Shown here in pieces: positions 1 to 5,480 of a DNA stretch of 5,583 nt (position 1 is its first letter; every line of letters starts with the position of its first letter). Source of the stretch: Nitrospirae bacterium GWC2_56_14 (lineage in GTDB: Bacteria > Nitrospirota > UBA9217); the NCBI GenBank assembly GCA_001803705.1, contig MHDY01000097.1:1-5583 (forward strand), given 5' to 3'. Both the position numbers and the translations under genes were made by a program. The notes beneath the pieces were generated by a model. It searched no databases. It saw only the letters and a program-made list of their open reading frames with translations, and was not told the origin of the DNA.

Positions 1-421
1 CGAACTTCCGGAGGTAGGGGCCAAGGAAGACGGCGAGCAGCACGTAGCCGCCGGTCCAGCCCATGATGTAGGCAAGGCCGTCATAGCCCAGGCCGTAGAT
101 GGTGCCGGCCATGCCGATGAACGAGGCCGCGGACATCCAGTCCGAGCCCGTTGCCATTCCGTTGAACAATGCCGGGACCGAGCGGCCGGCAACATAATAC
201 TCCGAGAGCTTCGCGGTCCGGGACGAAATGCCGATGGCCGCGTACAGGCCGATGGTGATTGCCATGTACACCCACCCGATATGCTTGGGGGTCATGCCGA
301 AATAGGCCTCGGCGATACCGAGGACGATCACGAATGCGATGAAACTGCCGGTATAGATCGCGTAGATCTTGCCGAGGTTGTCAAGAAACGATGCGCCTCC
401 GACTCCAGTGCCTTTGCTCAT
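1..421 (-). CDS. Sodium:solute symporter large subunit (SSS family, VC_2705-like), N-terminal part
   Basis: Inner-membrane Na+-coupled symporter of the SSS family, probably importing a small organic acid such as acetate; the substrate cannot be read from this fragment. Only the first 140 residues are present and the gene runs off the window at position 1. Visible parts are a hydrophobic helix at about 23-40, a second at about 48-65, and the highly typical stretch YYVAGRSVPALFNGMATGSD (residues 75-94), followed by WMSAASFIGMAG and GLAYIMGWTGGYVLL, which match the large-subunit family paired with DUF4212. The ATG at 421 is preceded by GGAGGAGG with a 5-base spacer. That Shine-Dalgarno lies in a duplicated copy of the end of the DUF4212 gene. 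The start overlaps the stop of a 22-codon ORF (ATGA). It follows the DUF4212 gene on the same strand, the usual order for this pair. The family is certain; the substrate is unknown. Confidence 0.93.
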   Translation of the reverse strand, partial: MSKGTGVGGASFLDNLGKIYAIYTGSFIAFVIVLGIAEAYFGMTPKHIGWVYMAITIGLYAAIGISSRTAKLSEYYVAGRSVPALFNGMATGSDWMSAASFIGMAGTIYGLGYDGLAYIMGWTGGYVLLAVFLGPYLRKF

Positions 422-546
422 TTATTCCTCCTCCCCAACACCGTACTTTTTGTCGTAATCGTCATTTTGAAAGCGTACACGCTCATTTATTCCTCCTCCT
501 CTACGCCGTATTTCTTGTCGTTCGCGTTCATCTTGAATGCATACAC
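416..546 (-). repeat. Diverged tandem duplication of the DUF4212 gene 3' end
   Basis: Two adjacent copies occupy 416-480 (65 bases) and 481-546 (66 bases). They agree at 54 of 65 aligned positions, with one gap. Copy 481-546 holds the real last codons of the DUF4212 gene plus TAA and ATGAGC. Copy 416-480 repeats the same segment between the two genes and ends on the symporter ATGAGC. Seven of the eleven substitutions fall at third codon positions (for example GTT/GTA, GGT/GGC, AAA/AAG). This suggests the copy was diverging as coding sequence, perhaps in a paralogous locus, before it was placed here or lost its frame. Confidence 0.88.
418..486 (-). CDS. Possible 22-codon overlapping ORF between the transporter genes
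   Basis: This short frame starts at the ATG that directly follows the DUF4212 stop (TAAATGAGC) and uses the GAGGAGGAGG purine tract at that gene's end as its Shine-Dalgarno. It encodes 22 residues beginning MSVYAFKM and ending LGRRNK. Its TGA overlaps the symporter ATG by four bases (ATGA), the arrangement of translationally coupled genes. The sequence is a diverged copy of the DUF4212 C-terminal coding region with one base lost, so after VYAFKM the frame departs from the parent protein. It could be translated only to couple ribosomes onto the symporter, or it may be a by-product of the duplication with no role. A functional peptide is not implied. Confidence 0.35.
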   Translation of the reverse strand: MSVYAFKMTITTKSTVLGRRNK

Positions 547-765
547 AAAGATGAGGATCACGAACACGATCAGGGAGCCCTGGGCGCCCATATAGTACCC
601 CAGCGGGAACCCGGCGATCACGATGTTGTTCAGCTCCGGCGTGAAAAATATTGCCACGTACGTTACGATGAACCAGATGGCCATCACGACCGAGGTGAGC
701 CTCACATTCGCGGCCCAGTACTGTTTTAACTTCTCTTTATCCAGTCCTGCAAGTTCTTTTGCCAT
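487..765 (-). CDS. DUF4212 sodium:solute symporter small subunit
   Basis: A 92-residue membrane protein of the DUF4212 family (VC_2706-type), found with the large SSS symporter and thought to be its small partner in the inner membrane. Seen here: a hydrophilic N-terminus, then KLKQYWAANVRLT (13-25), hydrophobic helices at about 23-42 and 52-76, the signature AGFPLGYYMGAQGSLIVFVI (51-70) and VYAFKMNANDKKYGVEEEE at the end, all characteristic of the family and of full length. The ATG at 765 is chosen because AAGGAGG lies 6 bases upstream; an in-frame TTG at 771 would sit on that site. The gene is followed by a duplicated copy of its own 3' end and then the symporter. No convincing promoter is seen in the 173-base gap upstream, so it may be read from the exonuclease side or from an unrecognised promoter. 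Confidence 0.93.
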   Translation of the reverse strand: MAKELAGLDKEKLKQYWAANVRLTSVVMAIWFIVTYVAIFFTPELNNIVIAGFPLGYYMGAQGSLIVFVILIFVYAFKMNANDKKYGVEEEE

Positions 766-831
766 TTCCAACCTCCTTCATGAATATGATTTGGATCTTG
801 TATTGTTGCCGTTGTACCTTACGTGTTTTTT

Positions 832-851
832 CCTCCCCCTCACCTCCCCCT
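832..851. repeat. Direct repeat in a C-rich/G-rich tract upstream of the DUF4212 gene
   Basis: CCTCCCCCT occurs twice (832-840 and 843-851), separated by CA. On the transcribed strand this reads AGGGGGAGGTGAGGGGGAGG, a run of purines with four or more G-tracts about 70 bases before the DUF4212 start. It resembles repeated Shine-Dalgarno-like sequence and could form a weak quadruplex in the RNA. No function can be claimed. Confidence 0.6.
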
Positions 852-858
852 TAACTGA

Positions 859-922
859 ATTCAAGATTCAAAATTCAAAAATCAAGATTCAGAATATTAA
901 ATATTCCTTCTTGAATTTTGAA
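859..922. repeat. Tandem 7-base repeats (ATTCAAR) with an inverted match
   Basis: Five consecutive heptamers (ATTCAAG, ATTCAAA, ATTCAAA, AATCAAG, ATTCAGA) fill 859-893. TTCAAAATTCAA at 867-878 is exactly inverted as TTGAATTTTGAA at 911-922, with AATATT-A-AATATT at 893-905 between them. The segment is far more AT-rich than the flanking genes and looks like a dispersed intergenic repeat. It separates the exonuclease gene from the transporter genes and could lower or end read-through, but that is inference. Confidence 0.7.
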
Positions 923-923
923 C

Positions 924-938
924 TGCGGCTATGCCGCA
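924..938 (-). repeat. Small perfect hairpin immediately after the exonuclease stop
   Basis: TGCGGC-TAT-GCCGCA forms a 6-bp stem with a 3-base loop, beginning on the base after the exonuclease TAG. On the minus strand it is followed by GTTCAAAATTCAAG, which is not a U-run, so it does not meet the pattern of a Rho-independent terminator. It abuts the heptamer repeats and is probably part of the same repetitive element, whose edge seems to reach the last codons of the exonuclease gene. Confidence 0.5.
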
Positions 939-1613
939 CTACGGCTTTCCGATCTTGAGCAGCTCTTTTATGGTCCTCACCCCGAGTCCGGGCAGGATCG
1001 CGAGGAACCGCTGAAAAAGCTGCGCCGTGATAAACGCATCGCCCAGTGCGTCATGGGCCTGGGCTATCGGCACTCTATATTTTTTTGCCAGGGCGAAGAG
1101 GTCGCGGTCCCCGCTCTCTCCGAAATCCCTGCAGGCCGCATCCGTCTGGTTCTGGATCCAGGAATGGATCCGCCACGTGTCGGCCACGAAGTTCGGAAAG
1201 GGCCTGCCCGACACCGCCTTCAGTTCTTTGTTCAGGAAGTGCAGGTCCAGGGACAGAAAATGCCCGACCACGACGGTACCGGCGCAGAACTTCAGCAGTT
1301 CGTCGATCACCGCGCCTGCGGCCGGTTTGTCCGTGACGTCCGACGGCATGATGCCGTGAACAACGACCGTTTCGGCCCGGAACGCCGTCCGGGGGCTTAC
1401 CATCTCGTAGAACGTCTCGCCCAGACGGATCCTTCCGCCGGTCATGGCAACCGCGCCGATGGACACAATGGAGTCTTTTTTAAAATCAAGCCCCGTAAGC
1501 TCGGTGTCGATGACCGCATAGCGGCATTGGTCAATGGGCGTTGCAAGATCAGGAAAAGACCGCTCATCCTCCATTACTCCGGCCCCTCTTTTGAATAGAC
1601 CCAGCATCGCCAT
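939..1613 (-). CDS. DEDDh-type 3'-5' exonuclease (DnaQ/epsilon-like)
   Basis: A 224-residue cytoplasmic nuclease of the DnaQ fold that removes nucleotides from 3' ends using two metal ions. The motifs are complete: ExoI VIDTELTGLD with D36 and E38; ExoII VVGHFLSLDLHFL with D123; ExoIII HDALGDA with H187 and D192. The histidine spacing makes it DEDDh. It is a stand-alone domain with a roughly 30-residue leader and no polymerase or helicase part. It is more likely a companion nuclease of this cluster than the replicative proofreading subunit. Whether it acts on DNA or RNA is not visible. The ATG at 1613 shares its A with the upstream gene's TGA (TGATG), implying translational coupling; a GTG at 1616 (GTGA overlap) and an ATG at 1607 are alternatives. 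Its 3' end touches a hairpin and heptamer repeats that separate it from the transporter genes. Confidence 0.92.
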   Translation of the reverse strand: MAMLGLFKRGAGVMEDERSFPDLATPIDQCRYAVIDTELTGLDFKKDSIVSIGAVAMTGGRIRLGETFYEMVSPRTAFRAETVVVHGIMPSDVTDKPAAGAVIDELLKFCAGTVVVGHFLSLDLHFLNKELKAVSGRPFPNFVADTWRIHSWIQNQTDAACRDFGESGDRDLFALAKKYRVPIAQAHDALGDAFITAQLFQRFLAILPGLGVRTIKELLKIGKP

Positions 1614-3526
1614 CACCCGCTTCCCACCATGCCCGGCCCATAGTGGTCTATGATGCCGTCCTGCAGCGTCGAAATGACCTGGAACGATTCCTTGAGCGTG
1701 CTCTTTTCCAGGTTGCTCAACCTGCTGGGGTTGATGAAGTTGTCCGGCGCCTGGCCCTGTTCAATCTGCTCCACCTGGTGGTGTATCCTGAGCAGGGAGA
1801 TGAACTCAAAGGCCTGGACCAGCTCGTCCCCCATGGAATCGATGGAGGCGTTCTTCCCCCGCATGGCCTCGATGCGCTCCAGCGTCGAGGTTTCCGCCAC
1901 GCCGGACTCCAGAGAAAGAAGCCGCACGATGTCCACCAGCGGCCCGATGCCCCGGAGCTTCAGGTTCAGTTCGTTCTTGTGTTCGCCGTCCTTTTCCACG
2001 AGAAAGGTCTTGAAGAATCCCAGGGGCGGACGGTTCCGTGCCGTTGCTCCTGCCATCAGCGCCAGGAACAGGTTCTGTCCCTTCAGGTTCTTCATGAGAT
2101 GGCTTCGCAGATCGACCGCCAGCGCCTCATCGCCATGAAGATGCCGGAAATCAAAAAAGATCAGCGACCGGAGGATCGCCTCAGGCGTCGGGTGCCCGAT
2201 CCATGTGGAAAAAAGCTTTTTCCAGACCGACAGCGGCTGGCGCCATTTCGGGTTGCTCGCCATATAATCGGCGGGGCAGAGCGGGAAACCGCATTTCACC
2301 AGCCCGTCCCGTACAAAAAGCGCAAAGGCGGCGAAATACTGCTTTGCGGCCTCTTCCTGTTCCGGGGTCGCCGGATCAGCATAGACGATGGCGTTGTCCT
2401 GGTCCGTTTTGAAGGTCTGTTCCTTCCTGCCCTCGCTCCCGAAGGAGAGCCAGCAGTAGGCCACCGGCGGTCGGCCGAACTGCTTCTCGGCGATCTCCAG
2501 CACCTTCCGCACCAGCCGGTCGTTCAGTTCCGCGATGATCCGGGTGATATTGCTCGCCCGCGCGCCTTCTTTCAGCAGCAGCCCCACGACCCGGTTGATC
2601 TTCACCGACACCGGCGCCAAACCGTCCACGCTCTCCTGGCTCTCCAGGTCTTTGGCAAAGGAGAGCGGCGACGTGCCCTGAAGCATCATGAGGTCGTGGT
2701 TCGTCAGGACCCCCTTGAGATTTCCGTCCTGGATCACCAGGATATGGTGGATGTTGTGCTTGATCATGGTGAGGACCGCTTCGAAGCAGTAGTCCTTTGC
2801 ATCGACGCGCACCAGGGGGAGAGACATGATGTCCCGCACCGGGTCGTCAACGGACCGCGCCCGCGACACCACCTTCTCTCGCAGATCCCGGTCCGTCACG
2901 ACCCCAACCGGAAGCTGCCTCGCGTCCACAATGATCACCGAACTTATGCGGTGCCTCGACATCTGCAAGGCAGCCTCCTTGATCGTTGCGTCATCGCGAA
3001 CAGCGACCACTGCCTTCGTGGCAATGTCCCCCACCGGCGTCGTAAACAAGAGATGATCGCTGCTCCCGTAGAACAGGCTCTTGTTGTGCATCTCCCGGTA
3101 GACCTTGTCCACATACTTGGTGAAGTGGGACTGGAGAAAGTATTCCGAGACCACGGGTTTGGTCTCGATCAGTTTCAGGATCTTTTCCCTGCTCAGGAGG
3201 TAGCAGATGGAGTCCTCCATGGCAATGACCGTCGTCTTCTGCTTGTCGCGTCCCATGAGAGAGATCAGGCCGAAGGTTTCGCCTTCTCCGCGGTGGTCGA
3301 TGGTCACTTCCTCGCCGTTCTCGGTCCGCATGGAGACCTTGACGCCGCCCTTTTTGATGATCCGCAGGGCATCGCTGGCCAATCCGTCCTGCTGCAGAAT
3401 TACCGTGTCTTTGGGATAGAATTCCATCGTAAGATCATCGGAAACGGCTTTCAGCTCAACCGCTTCCAGAAACTGGAACGGCGGCACTGTTTCCAGAAAT
3501 TTTACGACATCTTCAGTGATAGTCAT
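1613..3526 (-). CDS. Cyclic-nucleotide-binding-like / tandem CBS / DUF294 nucleotidyltransferase signalling protein
   Basis: A 637-residue cytoplasmic signalling protein. Domains in order: a CRP-like cyclic-nucleotide-binding fold (about 10-125); a CBS pair (about 165-285), which in this family usually senses adenine nucleotides; a GlnD-like DUF294 nucleotidyltransferase domain with GSEGRKEQTFKTDQDNAIVY (363-382), where D375 and D377 are the expected metal ligands; and a DUF294_C helical region (about 440-625). The full-length architecture is intact. The target of nucleotidylation is unknown. In the cNMP pocket, alignment by eye to CRP puts L87 at the Glu72 position and K97 at Arg82, so ordinary cAMP binding is doubtful. 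The ATG at 3526 (MTITEDVV) is chosen because the domain begins there. The Shine-Dalgarno is poor (AGGGGTG about 13 bases upstream), and 29 upstream in-frame residues look non-coding and cover the likely promoter. The exonuclease gene starts on its stop codon. Similar protein and nuclease genes accompany SSS symporters elsewhere (from memory, Vibrio and Pseudomonas). Confidence 0.93.
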   Translation of the reverse strand: MTITEDVVKFLETVPPFQFLEAVELKAVSDDLTMEFYPKDTVILQQDGLASDALRIIKKGGVKVSMRTENGEEVTIDHRGEGETFGLISLMGRDKQKTTVIAMEDSICYLLSREKILKLIETKPVVSEYFLQSHFTKYVDKVYREMHNKSLFYGSSDHLLFTTPVGDIATKAVVAVRDDATIKEAALQMSRHRISSVIIVDARQLPVGVVTDRDLREKVVSRARSVDDPVRDIMSLPLVRVDAKDYCFEAVLTMIKHNIHHILVIQDGNLKGVLTNHDLMMLQGTSPLSFAKDLESQESVDGLAPVSVKINRVVGLLLKEGARASNITRIIAELNDRLVRKVLEIAEKQFGRPPVAYCWLSFGSEGRKEQTFKTDQDNAIVYADPATPEQEEAAKQYFAAFALFVRDGLVKCGFPLCPADYMASNPKWRQPLSVWKKLFSTWIGHPTPEAILRSLIFFDFRHLHGDEALAVDLRSHLMKNLKGQNLFLALMAGATARNRPPLGFFKTFLVEKDGEHKNELNLKLRGIGPLVDIVRLLSLESGVAETSTLERIEAMRGKNASIDSMGDELVQAFEFISLLRIHHQVEQIEQGQAPDNFINPSRLSNLEKSTLKESFQVISTLQDGIIDHYGPGMVGSG

Positions 3527-3559
3527 GATGAATGATAGCACCCCTATAATTAACCCGAG

Positions 3560-3583
3560 ATTATAAGAGCAAATATCATACCA
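3560..3583 (-). promoter_or_regulatory. Candidate promoter of the nucleotidyltransferase-exonuclease genes
   Basis: Two -10-like sites precede the gene on the minus strand: an exact TATAAT (3565-3560) and, just upstream, TGGTATGAT (3583-3575), which fits an extended -10 (TGn plus a 5/6 hexamer). Neither has a good -35 at the usual distance; TTGCTT further upstream is wrongly spaced for both. Either would give a leader of about 25-45 bases before the ATG at 3526. Confidence 0.4.
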
Positions 3584-3934
3584 GCGGAAGGTGAAGCAAT
3601 GGAGGGTACGCATTAATTTGGGAGGCGAAAATAAGGGAGGAGTTCGTTAAAGAACAGCGTGATAAACTACATGACGAGAATGTCAGGAAACAGCCAAGCA
3701 AGAGCTACTCAATACATTGAAAATAAAGGTTGTTCTATCCTTATGCGAGGCAAGTTTCTAAAAACCTGTGGATATCTGCTATAAATAGAATTAATGGCAA
3801 ATAAATGCTACCTTATGTCGACTATTATCACTATAACAAAGCATAAAATTCAGATTTATAAGTATTGCAACGTGTCAATATCATTTGGATTTTCTTGTTT
3901 TACTTATGTAACAATTATATACACCAATAAACAT
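3584..3934. other. AT-rich gap with no convincing gene
   Basis: About 350 bases clearly richer in A/T than the genes on both sides. No frame on either strand combines a start, a Shine-Dalgarno and gene-like codon use. An open but startless plus-strand frame (3595-3720) ends with a charged tail and may be chance or a gene remnant. The right part is dominated by A/T runs such as TTATATACACCAATAAACATT. No tRNA, array or insertion-sequence end is recognised. Confidence 0.6.
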
Positions 3935-4038
3935 TCAAACGCTACAAATGGTAGCCCTCAATATACGCTTGAATACGCCAGAAGGTGTCCACTTTTTCAG
4001 GTAGTTGATCTCGAACGGGCCGCTGACCACATTTTTTT
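3935..4038 (-). other. Possible frameshifted C-terminal extension of the hypothetical gene
   Basis: The hypothetical gene contains seven consecutive A (4038-4032 on its strand) shortly before its stop at 3997. Beyond that run the other two frames stay open past the annotated stop. The -1 frame continues to TGA at 3935 and reads GPFEINYLKKWTPSGVF with almost every third base G or C up to the Trp codon, like the body of the gene. The +1 frame continues to TAG at 3942 and reads EKVDTFWRIQAYIEGYHL. The in-frame end, ARSRSTT, looks less protein-like. This could be a recent indel, a sequencing error in the homopolymer, slippage, or chance. The frame assignment is not settled. Confidence 0.35.
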
Positions 4039-4578
4039 CAGAGGCTTGATAACACTCATCGTGTCATGCGTATACGTAATGATCCAGAAGGATCGCTGGC
4101 GTACCAGGAGACCGTCTCCCTTCCCGAAGATGTTGCTCAAAACCTGCGCGCCGAACTCATCCTGATGACCGGTGATCTCGTTCCACGTTCCCGTGTACCC
4201 GGCATATTTATCCATAAGTTCGCGATGCCGCTCTTCAGGAAGACTGGTTGCGCTGAAGTGCCTGAAATAGTGGTCATGCAGCCCCTGCATCAGATTGCGC
4301 TTCCCTCCGGCGACCTCGGTATCCAGTATCCAGAAGGTCACTGCCAGCATCTCATGGAACAGGTCCGCCGCGGGCGTGCCATGGAAGGGCGAATCAGATC
4401 CCCGCCCGAGCTGGTGCTTCACGAATTCAGAAGCCTGTTTCACGCTGACTTCGTAAAAGATCGCGCTCATCTCCCGGCGCGCCTCGTCTTCCGGAAGTAC
4501 GCGCAGCCGCTTCACCTGCTCACGTGGTACGAGCGGTTCTTTACCCAGCAATATCTTGATAGATTCGATGATGCTCAT
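3997..4578 (-). CDS. Hypothetical protein, unrecognised, mainly helical
   Basis: I do not recognise this 193-residue protein. The composition is soluble and mixed, with no signal peptide and no clear membrane helix. Features are a basic, proline-containing leader (MSIIESIKILLGKEPLVPRE), a charged segment (22-56), a hydrophobic patch LFHEMLAVTFWILDTEV (73-89), a His/aromatic-rich segment LHDHYFRHF (100-108), and an aromatic segment RSFWIITYTHDT (162-173). The scattered His and Glu (HEM, HDHYFRH, ERHRE) could bind a metal, but no known motif is matched. The ATG at 4578 is chosen because AAGGAG sits 8 bases upstream; the GTG at 4587 would overlap that site. Codon use and GC resemble the neighbouring real genes and differ from the AT-rich DNA downstream. 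The C-terminus is uncertain because of an A7 run near the end. Confidence 0.75.
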   Translation of the reverse strand: MSIIESIKILLGKEPLVPREQVKRLRVLPEDEARREMSAIFYEVSVKQASEFVKHQLGRGSDSPFHGTPAADLFHEMLAVTFWILDTEVAGGKRNLMQGLHDHYFRHFSATSLPEERHRELMDKYAGYTGTWNEITGHQDEFGAQVLSNIFGKGDGLLVRQRSFWIITYTHDTMSVIKPLKKMWSAARSRSTT

Positions 4579-4643
4579 ATCAACCACTCCTTCGTACGAA
4601 AGGAAATCCGTTATACCGACTTTTCAAACAAGACGACTGTTTA

Positions 4644-4715
4644 GCCACAAAAGTCACAGAAGGCACGGCGGAAGGCTTTATAGCTTTTTTCTGTGCTTTC
4701 TGTGCTTTATGTGGC
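4644..4715. repeat. GCCACA-type imperfect palindrome, unit 1
   Basis: The left arm 4644-4666 (GCCACAAAAGTCACAGAAGGCAC) and right arm 4693-4715 (GTGCTTTCTGTGCTTTATGTGGC) are inverted complements at 19 of 23 positions around a 26-base middle. Each arm is itself built from two or three CACA/TGTG words. The RNA from either strand could form a long stem. Confidence 0.85.
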
Positions 4716-4782
4716 AAATGTTCTTGCCATTGTGGGTTTATTCATTATTTAACTTTGACAGATTCGTAAAAAGTCTTTTTTT

Positions 4783-4863
4783 GCCACATAAGTCACATAA
4801 GACTCAAAAATAATCTTCGATTTTTGAAAGTCTTACTTATGCGCTTTATGTGCATTATGTGGC
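4783..4863. repeat. GCCACA-type imperfect palindrome, unit 2
   Basis: The outer arms are 4783-4801 (GCCACATAAGTCACATAAG) and 4844-4863 (ends TTATGTGGC). Inside is a second stem: TAAGAC (4798-4803) with GTCTTA (4830-4835) and TCAAAAAT (4804-4811) with ATTTTTGA (4820-4827), closing an 8-base loop. The right side carries about 8 extra bases (4836-4843). The arms are clearly related to those of unit 1. Confidence 0.85.
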
Positions 4864-4959
4864 CAATCCTGACCTCTTACGAGTTCATCAATTTTATTCA
4901 CTTATTCTATGGGAAGGCAGTCGTCCGATGTGACCCACGCGAAGCAGGATCTTCCGTAA

Positions 4960-5385
4960 TCAGGATTTCCATCCTTTTTTCTTAAGAAACAGCTCCAGCC
5001 GGTCGCCGTCGGCAGCCTCCAGGTCCTTGAGCCAGATCGTTGTTTTTTTAATATCGTGGCCTTCCCGCACCGCGATGACCAGTTGGTCGTCCTTGGTCCG
5101 TGTCACCGTGCTGATCTTGCTGTAGGTCACGAACTGGGGACTGAACTGCTGCTTCAGCTCCAGATATTCATCCCGCACGATCACCCGGGGTTTCCGGCGC
5201 TTGTACCAGGTCAGGAAGAACATGCCCGCCCCGAAGATGAGCGTGAACCCTTCAGCGCCGGAGGGGTCCTGGTTGCGGGACAGGGAAACAGCGATAAGCG
5301 CCACGCCGATGAGCGCCAGGATGCCGTACATCATCAGAAAAAAATCGGAGCGGGATTTTTTCTGGTAAAGCTTCGTGCCGATCAT
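4960..5385 (-). CDS. Small membrane protein with two helices and a soluble C-terminal domain
   Basis: A 141-residue protein with a short basic N-terminus (MIGTKLYQKKSRSD), two hydrophobic helices at about 15-35 and 45-61 joined by a short polar loop, then a positive stop-transfer cluster KRRK (62-65). The final 75 residues look like a small beta-rich domain: RVIVRDEYLELKQQF, YSKISTVTRTKDDQLVIAV, TIWLKDL, ending in a basic helix. This layout resembles membrane-anchored bacterial PH-like proteins, where the domain lies in the cytoplasm against the membrane; that assignment is by appearance only and the function is unknown. The ATG at 5385 is supported by GGAGG four bases upstream and a strong promoter whose start point would lie about 27 bases before it. 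The frame stays open back to 5502 but would run through that promoter. It stands alone, between palindromic repeats. Confidence 0.82.
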   Translation of the reverse strand: MIGTKLYQKKSRSDFFLMMYGILALIGVALIAVSLSRNQDPSGAEGFTLIFGAGMFFLTWYKRRKPRVIVRDEYLELKQQFSPQFVTYSKISTVTRTKDDQLVIAVREGHDIKKTTIWLKDLEAADGDRLELFLKKKGWKS

Positions 5386-5418
5386 GGGACCTCCAGAGCA
5401 GGGAGTTGCAGGTGGGTA

Positions 5419-5447
5419 GATATACCATGGGCAAGATAGAATGTCAA
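5419..5447 (-). promoter_or_regulatory. Sigma70-type promoter of the small membrane protein gene
   Basis: On the minus strand TTGACA (5447-5442) is a perfect -35. After exactly 17 bases comes TATATC (5424-5419), a 4/6 match to the -10, preceded by TGG so that it also fits the extended -10 pattern. Transcription would start near 5412, about 27 bases before the ATG. This is the best promoter in the window and indicates that the gene is expressed independently under a housekeeping sigma factor. Confidence 0.75.
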
Positions 5448-5480
5448 TTTGGCATTGGGAGATAGGTCTGAAGAAGATGG

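Larger units (their letters stand above)
4579..4959. other. Intergenic region holding two palindromic repeat units
   Basis: This 381-base gap separates two minus-strand genes. It contains the Shine-Dalgarno and presumably the promoter of the hypothetical gene; TATAAC at 4615-4610 is a possible -10, but no matching -35 is evident. It also holds two copies of the GCCACA-type imperfect palindrome, described separately. The part nearest the membrane-protein gene (4865-4959) shows nothing recognisable. No additional gene is supported. Confidence 0.6.

Noticed and set aside
924..938. Rho-independent terminator after the exonuclease
   Set aside because: The stem is good, but no U-run follows on the transcribed strand.
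918..1598. 226-residue plus-strand frame opposite the exonuclease
   Set aside because: It mirrors the exonuclease gene, which has all DEDDh motifs; no family resemblance and no ribosome site.
1643..3535. 630-residue open frame on the plus strand, antisense to the nucleotidyltransferase gene
   Set aside because: It lies wholly opposite a gene with three recognisable domains. Its residues are low-complexity mixtures rich in H, R, D and Q, typical of the antisense of GC-rich coding DNA, and it has no Shine-Dalgarno.
3527..3613. 29-residue N-terminal extension of the nucleotidyltransferase protein
   Set aside because: The domain starts at MTITEDVV, and the extension covers TATAAT and extended -10 sequences with no ribosome site at its start.
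3941..3955. Terminator hairpin GCTAC-AAATG-GTAGC after the hypothetical gene
   Set aside because: Only a 5-bp stem with scattered T residues after it; it also overlaps the possible frameshifted coding tail.
3960..4000. Insertion-sequence end suggested by GGTGTCCACTTTTTC
   Set aside because: No matching inverted end, target duplication or transposase fragment is visible in the window.
3794..4165. 123-residue plus-strand ORF starting in the AT-rich gap
   Set aside because: No Shine-Dalgarno, AT-driven composition in the first half, and the second half is antisense to the hypothetical gene.
4066..4644. 192-residue plus-strand frame opposite the hypothetical gene
   Set aside because: The minus-strand gene has a good Shine-Dalgarno and ordinary composition; this frame has neither and runs into the palindrome.
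4644..4863. CRISPR-like array from the repeated GCCACA words
   Set aside because: The words form inverted pairs, not regularly spaced direct repeats with spacers, and no cas gene is near.
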